Source of the DNA: Streptomyces albireticuli
GTDB lineage: Bacteria; Actinomycetota; Actinomycetes; Streptomycetales; Streptomycetaceae
Assembly (NCBI RefSeq): GCF_021228125.1
Contig: NZ_JAJQQS010000004.1
Coordinates: 459,939 to 523,938 of the forward strand
DNA length: 64,000 nt
Direction: 5' to 3'
The notes beneath the pieces were generated by a model that worked only from the letters and a program-made list of their open reading frames with translations, did no database searches and was not told where the DNA came from. Below are positions 35,268 through 45,067 of this stretch, piece after piece; the stretch's first letter is position 1, and each line of letters starts with the position of its first letter. The position numbers and the translations under genes were made by a program.

Positions 35268-36392
35268 TCAGCCGAGCAGGTCGCTCAGTTCGACGTGCGG
35301 CAGACCGTGCGCCTCGGCGACGGGACCGTAAACGACCTGTCCCTCGTGGGTGTTGAGGCCCTTGGCGAGCGCGGCGTCACGGCGCAGCGCGTCCTGCCAG
35401 CCGCGGTTGGCCAGCTCGACGATGTACGGCAGCGTGGCGTTGGTCAGCGCGTAGGTGGACGTGTTCGGCACGGCGCCCGGCATGTTCGCGACGCAGTAGA
35501 ACACCGAGTCGTGGACCTGGAAGGTCGGCTCGGCGTGGGTGGTCGGCTTGGAGTCCTCGAAGCAGCCGCCCTGGTCGATCGCAATGTCGACAAGTACACT
35601 TCCGGGCTTCATCTTGGCGACGAGCTCGTTGGTGACGAGCTTCGGGGCCTTGGCACCCGGGATGAGGACGGCGCCGATGACGAGGTCGGCCTCGACGACG
35701 GCCTTCTCCAGCTCGTAGGCGTTGGAGACGATCGTCTGCACCTTGGTGCCGAAGACCTTGTCGGCCTCGCGGAGCTTGTTGATGTCACGGTCGAGCAGGG
35801 TGACGTGGAAGCCCATGCCGACGGCGATCTGCGCGGCGTTCCAGCCGGAGACGCCACCGCCGATGACGACGGCCTTGCCGGCCGCGGTGCCCGGGACGCC
35901 GCCCGGCAGGACGCCACGGCCGCCGGCCGAGCGCATCAGGTGGTAGGCGCCGACCTGCGGGGCCAGCCGGCCCGCGACCTCGGACATCGGGGCGAGCAGC
36001 GGCAGCGCGCGGTTGGCGAGCTCCACGGTCTCGTACGCGATGGCGGTGGTGCCGGACTGGAGCAGCGCGTCGGTGCACTCGCGGGACGCGGCCAGGTGCA
36101 GGTAGGTGAAGAGGGTCTGGCCCTTGCGGAGGCGGTGGTACTCCTCCGCGATCGGCTCCTTGACCTTCAGGAGCAGGTCGGCGGTCTCCCAGACCTCGTC
36201 GGCCGTCTCCAGGATGTTCGCGCCCGCGGCCGTGTACTCGGCGTCCGTGATGGAGGAGCCGACACCGGCGCCCTGCTGCACGAAGACCTGGTGGCCGTTG
36301 CGCACGAGCTCATGCACGCCGGCGGGCGTGATGGCCACGCGGAACTCGTTGTTCTTGACCTCGCTGGGGATGCCGACCTTCACGTCGATCAC
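35268..36392 (-). CDS. ald: Alanine dehydrogenase
   Basis: This 374-aa NAD-dependent enzyme interconverts L-alanine with pyruvate and ammonia. Family blocks are [19 protein letters not shown] at the start, the catalytic Lys in [12 protein letters not shown], the active-site region [20 protein letters not shown], and the nucleotide motif [20 protein letters not shown], with [15 protein letters not shown] after it. GTG 36392 (VIDVKVGIP) is chosen; a second GTG three codons later is possible. It is monocistronic, with a clear hairpin downstream. Confidence 0.96.
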   Translation of the reverse strand: MIDVKVGIPSEVKNNEFRVAITPAGVHELVRNGHQVFVQQGAGVGSSITDAEYTAAGANILETADEVWETADLLLKVKEPIAEEYHRLRKGQTLFTYLHLAASRECTDALLQSGTTAIAYETVELANRALPLLAPMSEVAGRLAPQVGAYHLMRSAGGRGVLPGGVPGTAAGKAVVIGGGVSGWNAAQIAVGMGFHVTLLDRDINKLREADKVFGTKVQTIVSNAYELEKAVVEADLVIGAVLIPGAKAPKLVTNELVAKMKPGSVLVDIAIDQGGCFEDSKPTTHAEPTFQVHDSVFYCVANMPGAVPNTSTYALTNATLPYIVELANRGWQDALRRDAALAKGLNTHEGQVVYGPVAEAHGLPHVELSDLLG

Positions 36393-37191
36393 GGTCCTTG
36401 AATCAGAGAATGACAGGCTAATCCGGAAATGCCGGGGCACACCAGAGCAGACCGCGTCGATCGCGGCTCAACCAGTCTAATGAAGGATCCTGCGCTGTCT
36501 AGCCTTGCAAAGCGCCAATCTTCTAGCGATCAACTGCTGATTTCGTAGGTAACCCTCTGGGGGTGCGGGCTCACGCCATGCGTCCTCCGGCCCGGGTCCG
36601 CGACCGGCCGCGGTACCGCCGGAGACGGGCCGGGTGAGCGGGCCGGGAGGGTCGCGGACAGGCGGGGTGGGGCCCGCGAAGGATCCGGCACCGGTGGCGG
36701 AGGTCCCGGGTGCCGCCCCCCGGTGCCGGAGGGCAGGAGCGGCATCCGAGGGCAGGGCGGCCGTGGCGGGACCGGCGGGGACTCCGGGCCCGGCGCGACG
36801 GGGCGGGTCGGGACGGTGGCGGACGGGAGGCGGCGACGGCCGGGAAGGGACCACGGACGCCCGAAGGCGCCGGGCGCGGTCAGCCGCCGCGGGGGTCCGG
36901 CCCCGGTTCGACCGCTGTGGCGGTCCGGCTCCGATCGGCCGCCGTGGGGCCCGGGTCGGGGCGCGGCACGCCGGGAGCCCGAGCCACGAGGGCCCGGCAC
37001 CGGTTCGACCGACACCGCAGGGACCCGGCCACCGGCCGACCGCCGTGACGGCCCGACCACCGTCAGCCCCCGTGGGGGCCCGGCTGCGGGCGCGGCACGC
37101 CGGGAGCCCGCGCCACGAGGGCCCGGCACCGGTTCGACCGACACCGCAGGGACCCGGCCACCGGCCGGCCGCCGTGACGGCCCGACCGCCG
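36393..37191. other. Long intergenic region, non-coding, with tandem repeat at its right end
   Basis: These 799 nt hold the ald promoter region (a less GC-rich patch at about 36400-36550) and then GC-rich DNA in which no frame has convincing protein character. Open frames here are Pro/Arg/Gly-rich, and the longest minus-strand one is built from the 129-bp repeat. Confidence 0.6.
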
Positions 37192-37231
37192 TCAGCCCCC
37201 GTGGGGGCCCGGCTGCGGGCGCGGCACGCCG
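36961..37231. repeat. 129-bp tandem repeat overlapping the 3' end of the STAND gene
   Basis: The sequence GCGCGGCACGCCGGG begins at 36961, 37090 and 37219, exactly 129 bases apart. The first two units are nearly identical over their length; the third is cut short. A degenerate earlier unit precedes 36961. The unit is 43 codons long, and the array reaches into the last codons of the gene ending at 37192. Confidence 0.9.
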
Positions 37232-39438
37232 GGGGCCCGCGCCGGGGATATGCCCGGCCCGTCCCCTCCGGCCGCGCCGGGGCCGGCCGCCGACCCCGGC
37301 GTCCCCGCGGACCCCGTCGGCTCGCCCGCCGCCAGCAGCCGCTCGGCCTCGCCTCGGTGCAGACCGGCCGCCGGCGGGTCGCCGAGCCGCTCCAGGGTGT
37401 CCGCGAGCCTCAGCCGCACCGCGGCCTCCAGCCGGACGTCACCGGCCTGCCGCGCCTGCTCCACGGCCTCCAGACAGGTGCGCAGCGCCTCCTGCGGGCG
37501 GCCCGCGTACTCCTGCACCCGGGCGATCTCGCCGAGCGCCCGCGCGTGGCCCGGCAGATCGCGCAGCCGCCGGTACGTGGCCGCCGCCGCGCGCCAGTCG
37601 CGCAGGGCCTCGCCCCACTCCCCCGCGTAGGTGTGCACCGCGCCCAGCCGCCCGTACAGCCTCGCCTCGTCCGCCGGCTCACCCCTCGTCAGGCGCAGCT
37701 CCAGCGCCCGCCGGTACCAGTCGGCGGCCCGCTGCCAGTCGCCCAGCTCCTGGTGCGAGGCGGCGATGGACTCCAGCGAACGGCTCGTGGCGTACGGGTC
37801 GGACGCCTCGCGCGCCGAGTCCAGGGCCTCGCGGTAGCGGCCCAGGGCGGTACGGGTGCGGCCGGCGCGCGCGTCCAGGTCACCGAGGTTCAGCAGCGCC
37901 GCCGCCTTCTCCAGCGGCATCTCGCAGCGCTGCGCGACGTCGAGGACGAGCTGGTGCAGCCCGTAGAGCTCCGGCCCCGCCTCCTCGGCGCCCAGATGGG
38001 CCGTCAGGGCGCGGGTCAGCGCGGAGACCAGCCGCCGGGCGAGGGTGTCCAGCCTGCCGTCCCGCACCGCCAGCCGGGCCGCCGCCAGCAACGCCGGCAA
38101 CCGGCCCCGCAACCACTCCTCGGCCGCCTGCGGGGTCGGGAACCGCAGGGGCCTGGGCAGCTCCGCGAGGCGTCTGCGGGTCAGCGGGTCGTCGGTCTCG
38201 GTGCTCGCCCGGCAGGAGTGCAGCTGCCGCACGGTCCGCTCCAGCATCCGGGCCCGCGCCAGCTCCACCTCCGCCGGGCGCTCCTGGGTCTCCAGCAGCG
38301 CCCGCAGCATCGACGCCAGGCAGCCCGGCACCCGGTACTGCGGACCCAGGTACGGACCCGCGGGCTCGGCCCGCAGCAGGCCGCGGGCGGCGAAGTCCTC
38401 CAGCGCGCTCTCGGCGGCCGCCACCGAGCACCCTGCCAGCGCCGACGTGGTGTGCGCGTCCGCCGGGCCGGCCGGGGCCAGCGCCAGCAGGCGCAGTATC
38501 CGGGCGGCGGAGGCCGGCAGCGCCTCGTAGGCGAGCCAGAAGGCCCGGGCCAGCGGCCGGCCCGCGCTCTCGTGGCCGTCGGCGGGCGGCAGCTCCCGCA
38601 GCCGCTTGGCGGCGTCGACGACGGTCGTCTTGGGGTGCGCCGCGAGCCAGCCGCCCACCAGGACCAGCGCGGCGGGCTGGCCGCCGCACTCCTCCACGAC
38701 GGCCTTCGCGGCCACCGGGTCGCAGGTGATCCGGGTGGGGCCCGCGTACCTCTCCAGGAGCTCCACGGCCGCCGCCGTGTCGAGCCCGCCCAGCGTGCAG
38801 GGGCGGACGTCGGGGACGCCGGTCAGCGGGCCGCGCGAGACGGCCACGACCAGGCAGCCCGACTCGTCCGGAAGCAGCGGGTCGACCTGCTCGGCGCCCG
38901 CCGCGTCGTCGAGGAGCAGCAGCGTCCGCCGCCCGAGCAGCGCGGTGCGCAGCGCCTCCGTCAGCTCGTCCTCGCCGGCGCCCGCGGGCACGGGCGCGCC
39001 GAGGCCGGCGAGCAGGGCCCGCGCGGTGCGCTCGGTGGGTACGGGCTCGCCGTCGGCGCCCGTCAGACGGGCCCGCAGGACCCCGTCGGGGTAGTCGTCG
39101 GCGAGCTGCCCGACCAGCCGCTCGGCCAGCGCGGTACGGCCGGAACCGGGCCGTCCGGCGATGAGCAGCACCCGGCAGCGCGGCGCCTTGCGGCCGGCCA
39201 GGGTGTCGAGCCCGGTGCGGTCGATGTCCGCCCGCAGTTCCTCCAGCTCGCGGCGGCGGCCGACGAAGACCCCGGCCGGACCCGGCCGCTGCTGACGGTC
39301 ACGCTGCCGGTTCTGGTGCTGGTTCTGGTGCCGGTCCTGGTCACCGGTACCGGTCCGGGGTGCCGCGGACCGCCGCTCGGGCGGGGGCTCCGCGATCCTG
39401 CTGCCGGTCTCCACCGCCCGCTCCGCCACGGGGCACAC
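37192..39438 (-). CDS. STAND-type ATPase with TPR repeats (NB-ARC/TPR)
   Basis: This 748-aa protein has no DNA-binding or SARP domain in front. The N-terminus is an Asp/Gln/Arg/His-rich tract. The NTPase domain shows FVGRRRELEELRADID, Walker A in LLIAGRPGSGRTALAERL, Walker B in RTLLLLDDAAGAEQV, and the winged-helix-like part ALPASAARILRLLALAP. From about residue 500, helical TPR units follow (EKAAALLNLGDLDARAGRTR, then YATSRSLESIAASHQELGD, then DEARLYGRLGAVHTYAGEWG). This layout is that of AfsR-like signalling ATPases without the activator part. Ligand and target are unknown. The C-terminal end lies in the 129-bp repeat. The start (GTG) has a weak site. Confidence 0.85.
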   Translation of the reverse strand: MCPVAERAVETGSRIAEPPPERRSAAPRTGTGDQDRHQNQHQNRQRDRQQRPGPAGVFVGRRRELEELRADIDRTGLDTLAGRKAPRCRVLLIAGRPGSGRTALAERLVGQLADDYPDGVLRARLTGADGEPVPTERTARALLAGLGAPVPAGAGEDELTEALRTALLGRRTLLLLDDAAGAEQVDPLLPDESGCLVVAVSRGPLTGVPDVRPCTLGGLDTAAAVELLERYAGPTRITCDPVAAKAVVEECGGQPAALVLVGGWLAAHPKTTVVDAAKRLRELPPADGHESAGRPLARAFWLAYEALPASAARILRLLALAPAGPADAHTTSALAGCSVAAAESALEDFAARGLLRAEPAGPYLGPQYRVPGCLASMLRALLETQERPAEVELARARMLERTVRQLHSCRASTETDDPLTRRRLAELPRPLRFPTPQAAEEWLRGRLPALLAAARLAVRDGRLDTLARRLVSALTRALTAHLGAEEAGPELYGLHQLVLDVAQRCEMPLEKAAALLNLGDLDARAGRTRTALGRYREALDSAREASDPYATSRSLESIAASHQELGDWQRAADWYRRALELRLTRGEPADEARLYGRLGAVHTYAGEWGEALRDWRAAAATYRRLRDLPGHARALGEIARVQEYAGRPQEALRTCLEAVEQARQAGDVRLEAAVRLRLADTLERLGDPPAAGLHRGEAERLLAAGEPTGSAGTPGSAAGPGAAGGDGPGISPARAPGVPRPQPGPHGG

Positions 39439-39588
39439 TCCCGTCCCAACTGCACGTTCGAGCCCGCCGCGGACGCGGTCGGGAACGCGTCGAGCCTAGT
39501 TCACCGCCCGACACCCCCCGCGGAATCCGGACCGGCCCCGCCGAAGATCACCTATTCGGTTCTCCGGACGGTCCGACCGGCGCGGCGG

Positions 39589-40215
39589 CTACGCCTCGAA
39601 GGGGCGGGCGGGCCAGGGGGCGTCCGCCGGGCGCAGCGCGTCCAGGCCGTCGCCGGCCAGCGCCGCCGAGAGCGACAGCACGCCCACGACCAGGCAGTTG
39701 TTGTGGAGCTCACCCGCGAGGACGCCGCGCACCAGCTCCTCCAGCGGCACCCGGTCCAGCTCCATGTCGAGCTCCTCGTGCTCGACGGCGAAGCGCTCGC
39801 CCTCCACGTCGGAGATCTCCCGGGCCAGGAAGATCCGGACGGCCTCGTCGCAGCCGCCGGGGGTGGTGTAGACGTCGGTCAGCACCCGCCAGTCCTCGGC
39901 CTTGATGTGCGCCTCCTCGTAGAGCTCGCGCTGCGCCGCGTGCAGCGGGTTCTCACCGGGCACGTCGAGCAGCCCGGCGGGGATCTCCCAGAGCTTCTGC
40001 CGGACCGGGTGCCGGTACTGGCTGAGGACCAGGACGCGTCCCTGGCCGTCGAGGGCGAGGACCGCGACCGAGCCCGGGTGCACCTGGTAGTCACGCGTGA
40101 CGGTGGAGCCGTCCGGCATCACCACCTCGTCCGTGCGGACGCTGGTCTTGTTGCCGACGAAGGGCGTCGCGGTCGCGTTGACCTGCCACTCCTCGGCGGT
40201 GTCCTTGATGCCCAT
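39589..40215 (-). CDS. NUDIX hydrolase, ADP-ribose pyrophosphatase type
   Basis: This 208-aa protein starts at ATG 40215 with GGAGG five bases upstream. The NUDIX box G-x5-E-x7-RE-x2-EE is in GLLDVPGENPLHAAQRELYEE followed by AHIKAEDW, and the ADP-ribose subfamily residue pattern LSQYRHPVRQKLWEIPAG precedes it. It would hydrolyse ADP-ribose or a similar sugar nucleotide. It lies 79 nt behind pyrG, separated by a strong hairpin. Confidence 0.93.
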   Translation of the reverse strand: MGIKDTAEEWQVNATATPFVGNKTSVRTDEVVMPDGSTVTRDYQVHPGSVAVLALDGQGRVLVLSQYRHPVRQKLWEIPAGLLDVPGENPLHAAQRELYEEAHIKAEDWRVLTDVYTTPGGCDEAVRIFLAREISDVEGERFAVEHEELDMELDRVPLEELVRGVLAGELHNNCLVVGVLSLSAALAGDGLDALRPADAPWPARPFEA

Positions 40216-40237
40216 GGGTACCTCCAAAAACGGGAAA

Positions 40238-40282
40238 CCGGGGTGAGGCCCCGCGCCGTCATGGCGCGGGCCCTCACCCCGG
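40238..40282 (-). terminator. Terminator of pyrG
   Basis: A 20-bp stem with one mismatch (40238-40257 and 40263-40282) and a 5-nt loop sits just after the pyrG stop and before the NUDIX ribosome site. On the minus strand the stem is followed by TTTCCCGTTTTT, so a partial U tract is present. Confidence 0.85.
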
Positions 40283-40294
40283 CAACCGTATAGG

Positions 40295-41944
<1,650 letters not shown>

Positions 41945-42535
41945 AGGGGGGCTCCCGTGGTCGCGAGGTGAGGTGCGTATCGGCGATCACCCGGTCTTCT
42001 CCGGGGGTGCCGTCGCTGCGGTTGGGGGGTCTTGCGCCCACCGGTCCACGGGGTACCAGGGTATCAGCGCCCCGGCCCGACCGCGTCCGGCGACGCGGGC
42101 CGGGCACATCCGGAGCCCCCGTTCCGCTCCGGCGCCGGGCCGCCGCGGAGGCCGGCGACGGCTCGGCGGCGGCTTCTCGAGGGCTCGTCGGCGGCTTGTC
42201 AGGGGCTCGTCGGGGGCTCCGCGGGACCCGGCGGGAAGGGCCGGCCGCCGACCCCCGGGGCGGGTGCCCGGGCCCCCCGACGGTGGCGTCCCAGGCCACC
42301 CATTCGGCTCAGATTCGTCCGCCAACTGTCGCGCGTCGCACCAACTCCGCGTCGTATCCTGCACGGACACATGCAGCGAGCCGGCCGGCACGGCGCCCCC
42401 TGTACAGCTGTCTCCCTCGGCTACCGCCGAGGAACGCCAGGAGGTGCCCCCATCTTCCGGAACAAGAGCTCGTCAAAGATCGCTTGACCGCAAAAGGACC
42501 CTTCGGGGTCACGTGGCCGTTCGACTGGAGATGAC
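41945..42535. other. Divergent intergenic region between pyrG and the GH15 gene
   Basis: No gene is visible. At 42160-42230 there are four imperfect direct repeats of GGCTCGTCGG type. The last 200 nt hold the GH15 promoter region, including a possible -10 near 42353 and AT-richer patches. A riboswitch or leader peptide was looked for and not seen. Confidence 0.5.
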
Positions 42536-44338
42536 GTGGCCGGGCGTATCGAGGATTACGCACTCATCGGCGATATGCAGACCGCCGCCCTTGTCTGCCG
42601 GGACGGCACGGCCGACTGGCTGTGCCTCCCCCGCTTTGATTCCCATGCCGCGTTCGCCGGTCTGCTCGGCACGGAGGAACACGGCTTCTGGCGCATCGGC
42701 CCGGCCCACCCCTCGGGGGCGGCGCCACCGCACGCCGACCGGCGCAGGTACCGGGGGGACTCCCTGGTCCTCGAATCGGAATGGGACACCCCGCGCGGCA
42801 CCGTGCGGGTGATCGACTTCATGCCGCCGCGCGACGGCGCCCCGCAGCTGATCCGCATCGTGGAAGGGGTCAGCGGCCGGGTGCCGATGCGCTCCGCCCT
42901 GCGGATGCGCTTCTCCTACGGGCGGGTCGTGCCGTGGGTGCACAAGGTCGGCGACCGCACGGTGGCCGTGGCCGGCCCCGACTCGGTGTGGCTGGACACC
43001 ACCGCGGAGACCTTCGGCAAGGACCTCACCACCTACTCCGACTTCACCGTCTCGCCCGGTGAGCGGATCGCGTTCACCATCAGCTGGCAGCCCTCGCACC
43101 GCGAGGCGCCCGCCCTGCCCGACCCCGAGGGCTCGCTGGAGTCCACCGAGGAGTTCTGGCGCGAGTGGGTCGAGCACTGTACGTACCACGGCCCCTACCG
43201 GGACGCCGTCGTCCGCTCCCTGATCACGCTCAAGGCGCTCACCTACGCGCCGACCGGCGGGATCGTCGCGGCCCCCACGACCTCCCTGCCCGAGGACATC
43301 GGCGGCTCCCGCAACTGGGACTACCGCTTCACCTGGCTCCGCGACGCCGCCATCACCCTCTCCTCGCTGCTGCGCACCGGCTACCGCGAGGAGGCCCGCG
43401 CCTGGCGCGAGTGGCTGCTGCGCGCGGTCGCCGGCGACCCCGAGAACCTCCAGATCATGTACGGCATCGCCGGCGAGCGCGAGCTCGGCGAGGCCGAGCT
43501 GTCCTGGCTGCCCGGCTACGAGAACTCCGCCCCCGTACGGATCGGCAACGGCGCCGCCGACCAGCTCCAGCTCGACGTCTACGGCGAGGTCACCGAGGCG
43601 CTGCACCTCGCGCACATGACCGGGCTCGCCCGCAACGACTACGCCTCCCTCCTCCAGCTGCGGCTCATCGGCTATCTGGAGGACCACTGGAACGAGCCGG
43701 ACGAGGGCATCTGGGAGGTGCGCGGCCCGCGCCGCCACTTCGTGCACTCCAAGGTCATGGCCTGGGTCGCCGTGGACCGCACGATCAAGCTGATCGAGTC
43801 CGGTGACGTGGACGGCCCCCTGGAGCGGTGGCGCGAGCTGCGCGACGACATCCACCGCGACGTCTGCGAGAAGGGGTACGACAAGGAGCGCAACACCTTC
43901 ACCCAGTCCTACGGCTCCAAGGAGCTGGACGCCTCCCTGCTCCTGATCCCGCAGATGGGCTTCCTGCCGCCCGACGACAAGCGCGTCATCGGCACCATCG
44001 AGGCCATCCAGCGCGAGCTCTCCACACCGGACGGCTTCGTCCTGCGCTACCCCACCGCCGGTGACGAGGCCGGCGTGGACGGGCTGGAAGGGGACGAAGG
44101 CGCCTTCCTGGCCTGCTCGTTCTGGCTCGCCGACGACCTGGCCATGATCGGCCGCGTCGACGAGGCACGGCAGCTGTTCGAACGGCTGCTGGCCCTCCGC
44201 AACGACCTCGGCCTCCTCGCGGAGGAGTGGGACCCCCGCCTCCAGCGGCAGGTCGGCAACTTCCCGCAGGCCTTCAGCCACGTCCCGCTGATCGACACGG
44301 CGCTGCGGCTCACCGCGTCGAGCGCCTTCGGCGGCTGA
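42536..44338 (+). CDS. Glycoside hydrolase family 15 protein (trehalase/glucoamylase-like)
   Basis: This 600-aa protein starts at GTG 42536 with GGAG five bases upstream. It has an N-terminal beta domain (YALIGDMQTAALVCRDGTAD then WLCLPRFDSHAAFAGLLG) and an alpha/alpha barrel. The barrel carries SLPEDIGGSRNWDYRFTWLR, then PDEGIWEVRG with one of the catalytic Glu residues, and LAEEWDP near the end with the other. This pattern is that of actinobacterial GH15 trehalases rather than fungal glucoamylases. It has no signal peptide, so it is intracellular and may act on trehalose or maltodextrin in spores and hyphae. Confidence 0.9.
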   Translation: MAGRIEDYALIGDMQTAALVCRDGTADWLCLPRFDSHAAFAGLLGTEEHGFWRIGPAHPSGAAPPHADRRRYRGDSLVLESEWDTPRGTVRVIDFMPPRDGAPQLIRIVEGVSGRVPMRSALRMRFSYGRVVPWVHKVGDRTVAVAGPDSVWLDTTAETFGKDLTTYSDFTVSPGERIAFTISWQPSHREAPALPDPEGSLESTEEFWREWVEHCTYHGPYRDAVVRSLITLKALTYAPTGGIVAAPTTSLPEDIGGSRNWDYRFTWLRDAAITLSSLLRTGYREEARAWREWLLRAVAGDPENLQIMYGIAGERELGEAELSWLPGYENSAPVRIGNGAADQLQLDVYGEVTEALHLAHMTGLARNDYASLLQLRLIGYLEDHWNEPDEGIWEVRGPRRHFVHSKVMAWVAVDRTIKLIESGDVDGPLERWRELRDDIHRDVCEKGYDKERNTFTQSYGSKELDASLLLIPQMGFLPPDDKRVIGTIEAIQRELSTPDGFVLRYPTAGDEAGVDGLEGDEGAFLACSFWLADDLAMIGRVDEARQLFERLLALRNDLGLLAEEWDPRLQRQVGNFPQAFSHVPLIDTALRLTASSAFGG

Positions 44339-44404
44339 CCGCGCCGGAGAGGCGGCCTGGCCGGACCGAGCAGGTACAGCCCGCTGGTGATCCCCACCGG
44401 CGGG

Positions 44405-44540
44405 CTTTCGCCGTGCCCGCGGACAGGGTGGCCACCACATGGCACACCTGACCGAGGAGGATCACGGGTATCCGGCCGAAACGATCCGTCATCCGCCCGA
44501 CCGGAGGTGACAGCGCGTGCGTACCGGTGATGCGCAGGTT
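44405..44540 (-). pseudogene. Remnant of an MFS transporter gene
   Basis: On the minus strand a 45-residue stretch reads HALSPPVGRMTDRFGRIPV then ILLGQVCHVVATLSAGTA, which is the end of one membrane helix, the MFS motif A loop and the start of the next helix. Flanking sequence in all frames lacks further transporter character. It is a fragment of a larger gene, probably lost by deletion. The 44541-45053 segment beyond it shows no gene. Confidence 0.5.
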
Positions 44541-45053
44541 GGCGGCGGGCCCGACCACGCTCGGTGAAGCGCCGTGGTGAGCGAGGTGCGGCGGCGCCGT
44601 CGTCCTCACCGCGACCCTCGTGGCGTGCCCGAGGACCGGTGCGGCAGGGCCGGTGGGCGCGGAGGGTGACGAGGCCACGTACCGAAGGGCTCCGCCCGTT
44701 CGGGTACGGAAACGGGGCTGTGAACGACGGGTGTCGGGGGTGTCACAGAAGGCCGACGGGAGCGGGTCCGGACCGGGCCGGGTACGGGTGACGGCCCGTC
44801 CGGCGAAGACGTGGACGCCCACGGCGTCCGGGAGTCCGGGGCCGGGCGCGACGGCGGCGCCCCCGAGGCCGCTGAGGTGGGGCCGGGAGGAGGGCGCGCG
44901 GGCCCGGCCGGCGGGCGGGGCGCGCGCCGATCAGGCTCTCCAGGGGCTCCGGGACGGCGGGCGTGCCGCCCGCGGCGGGGGCGCGTGGCCGGGCGGCACC
45001 GGCGCCCTCGGCCGTGGACGAAGCGCACGGTGGTCCGCCGGAGACGCTCCGAG
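44541..45053. other. Gene-free region upstream of pucR
   Basis: About 510 nt with no supportable CDS or RNA. Open frames on both strands are Pro/Arg-rich shadows without family features. The region probably holds degraded DNA next to the transporter remnant. Confidence 0.5.
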
Positions 45054-45059
45054 TAGCGT
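45054..45059 (+). promoter_or_regulatory. -10 element of pucR (leaderless)
   Basis: TAGCGT fits the TANNNT -10 pattern and ends eight bases before ATG 45068. There is no ribosome site, so the mRNA is likely leaderless. The same hexamer with the same spacing precedes the genes at 52980 and 53049. Confidence 0.5.
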
Positions 45060-45067
45060 TCCCGACC

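Noticed and set aside
36530..37144. 204-codon minus-strand frame with an internal duplication (SVEPVPGPRG)
   Set aside because: The duplication is the 129-bp DNA repeat. No start signal, poor composition and no family resemblance.
36634..40293. 1219-codon open frame on the plus strand
   Set aside because: It is antisense to the STAND/TPR and NUDIX genes. It is rich in Arg, Gly, Pro and Ala, has no family features, and exists only because high-GC antisense frames lack stops.
42309..42563. 84-codon minus-strand frame in the pyrG-GH15 gap
   Set aside because: No ribosome site, no coding-like third-position bias and overlap with the GH15 start region.
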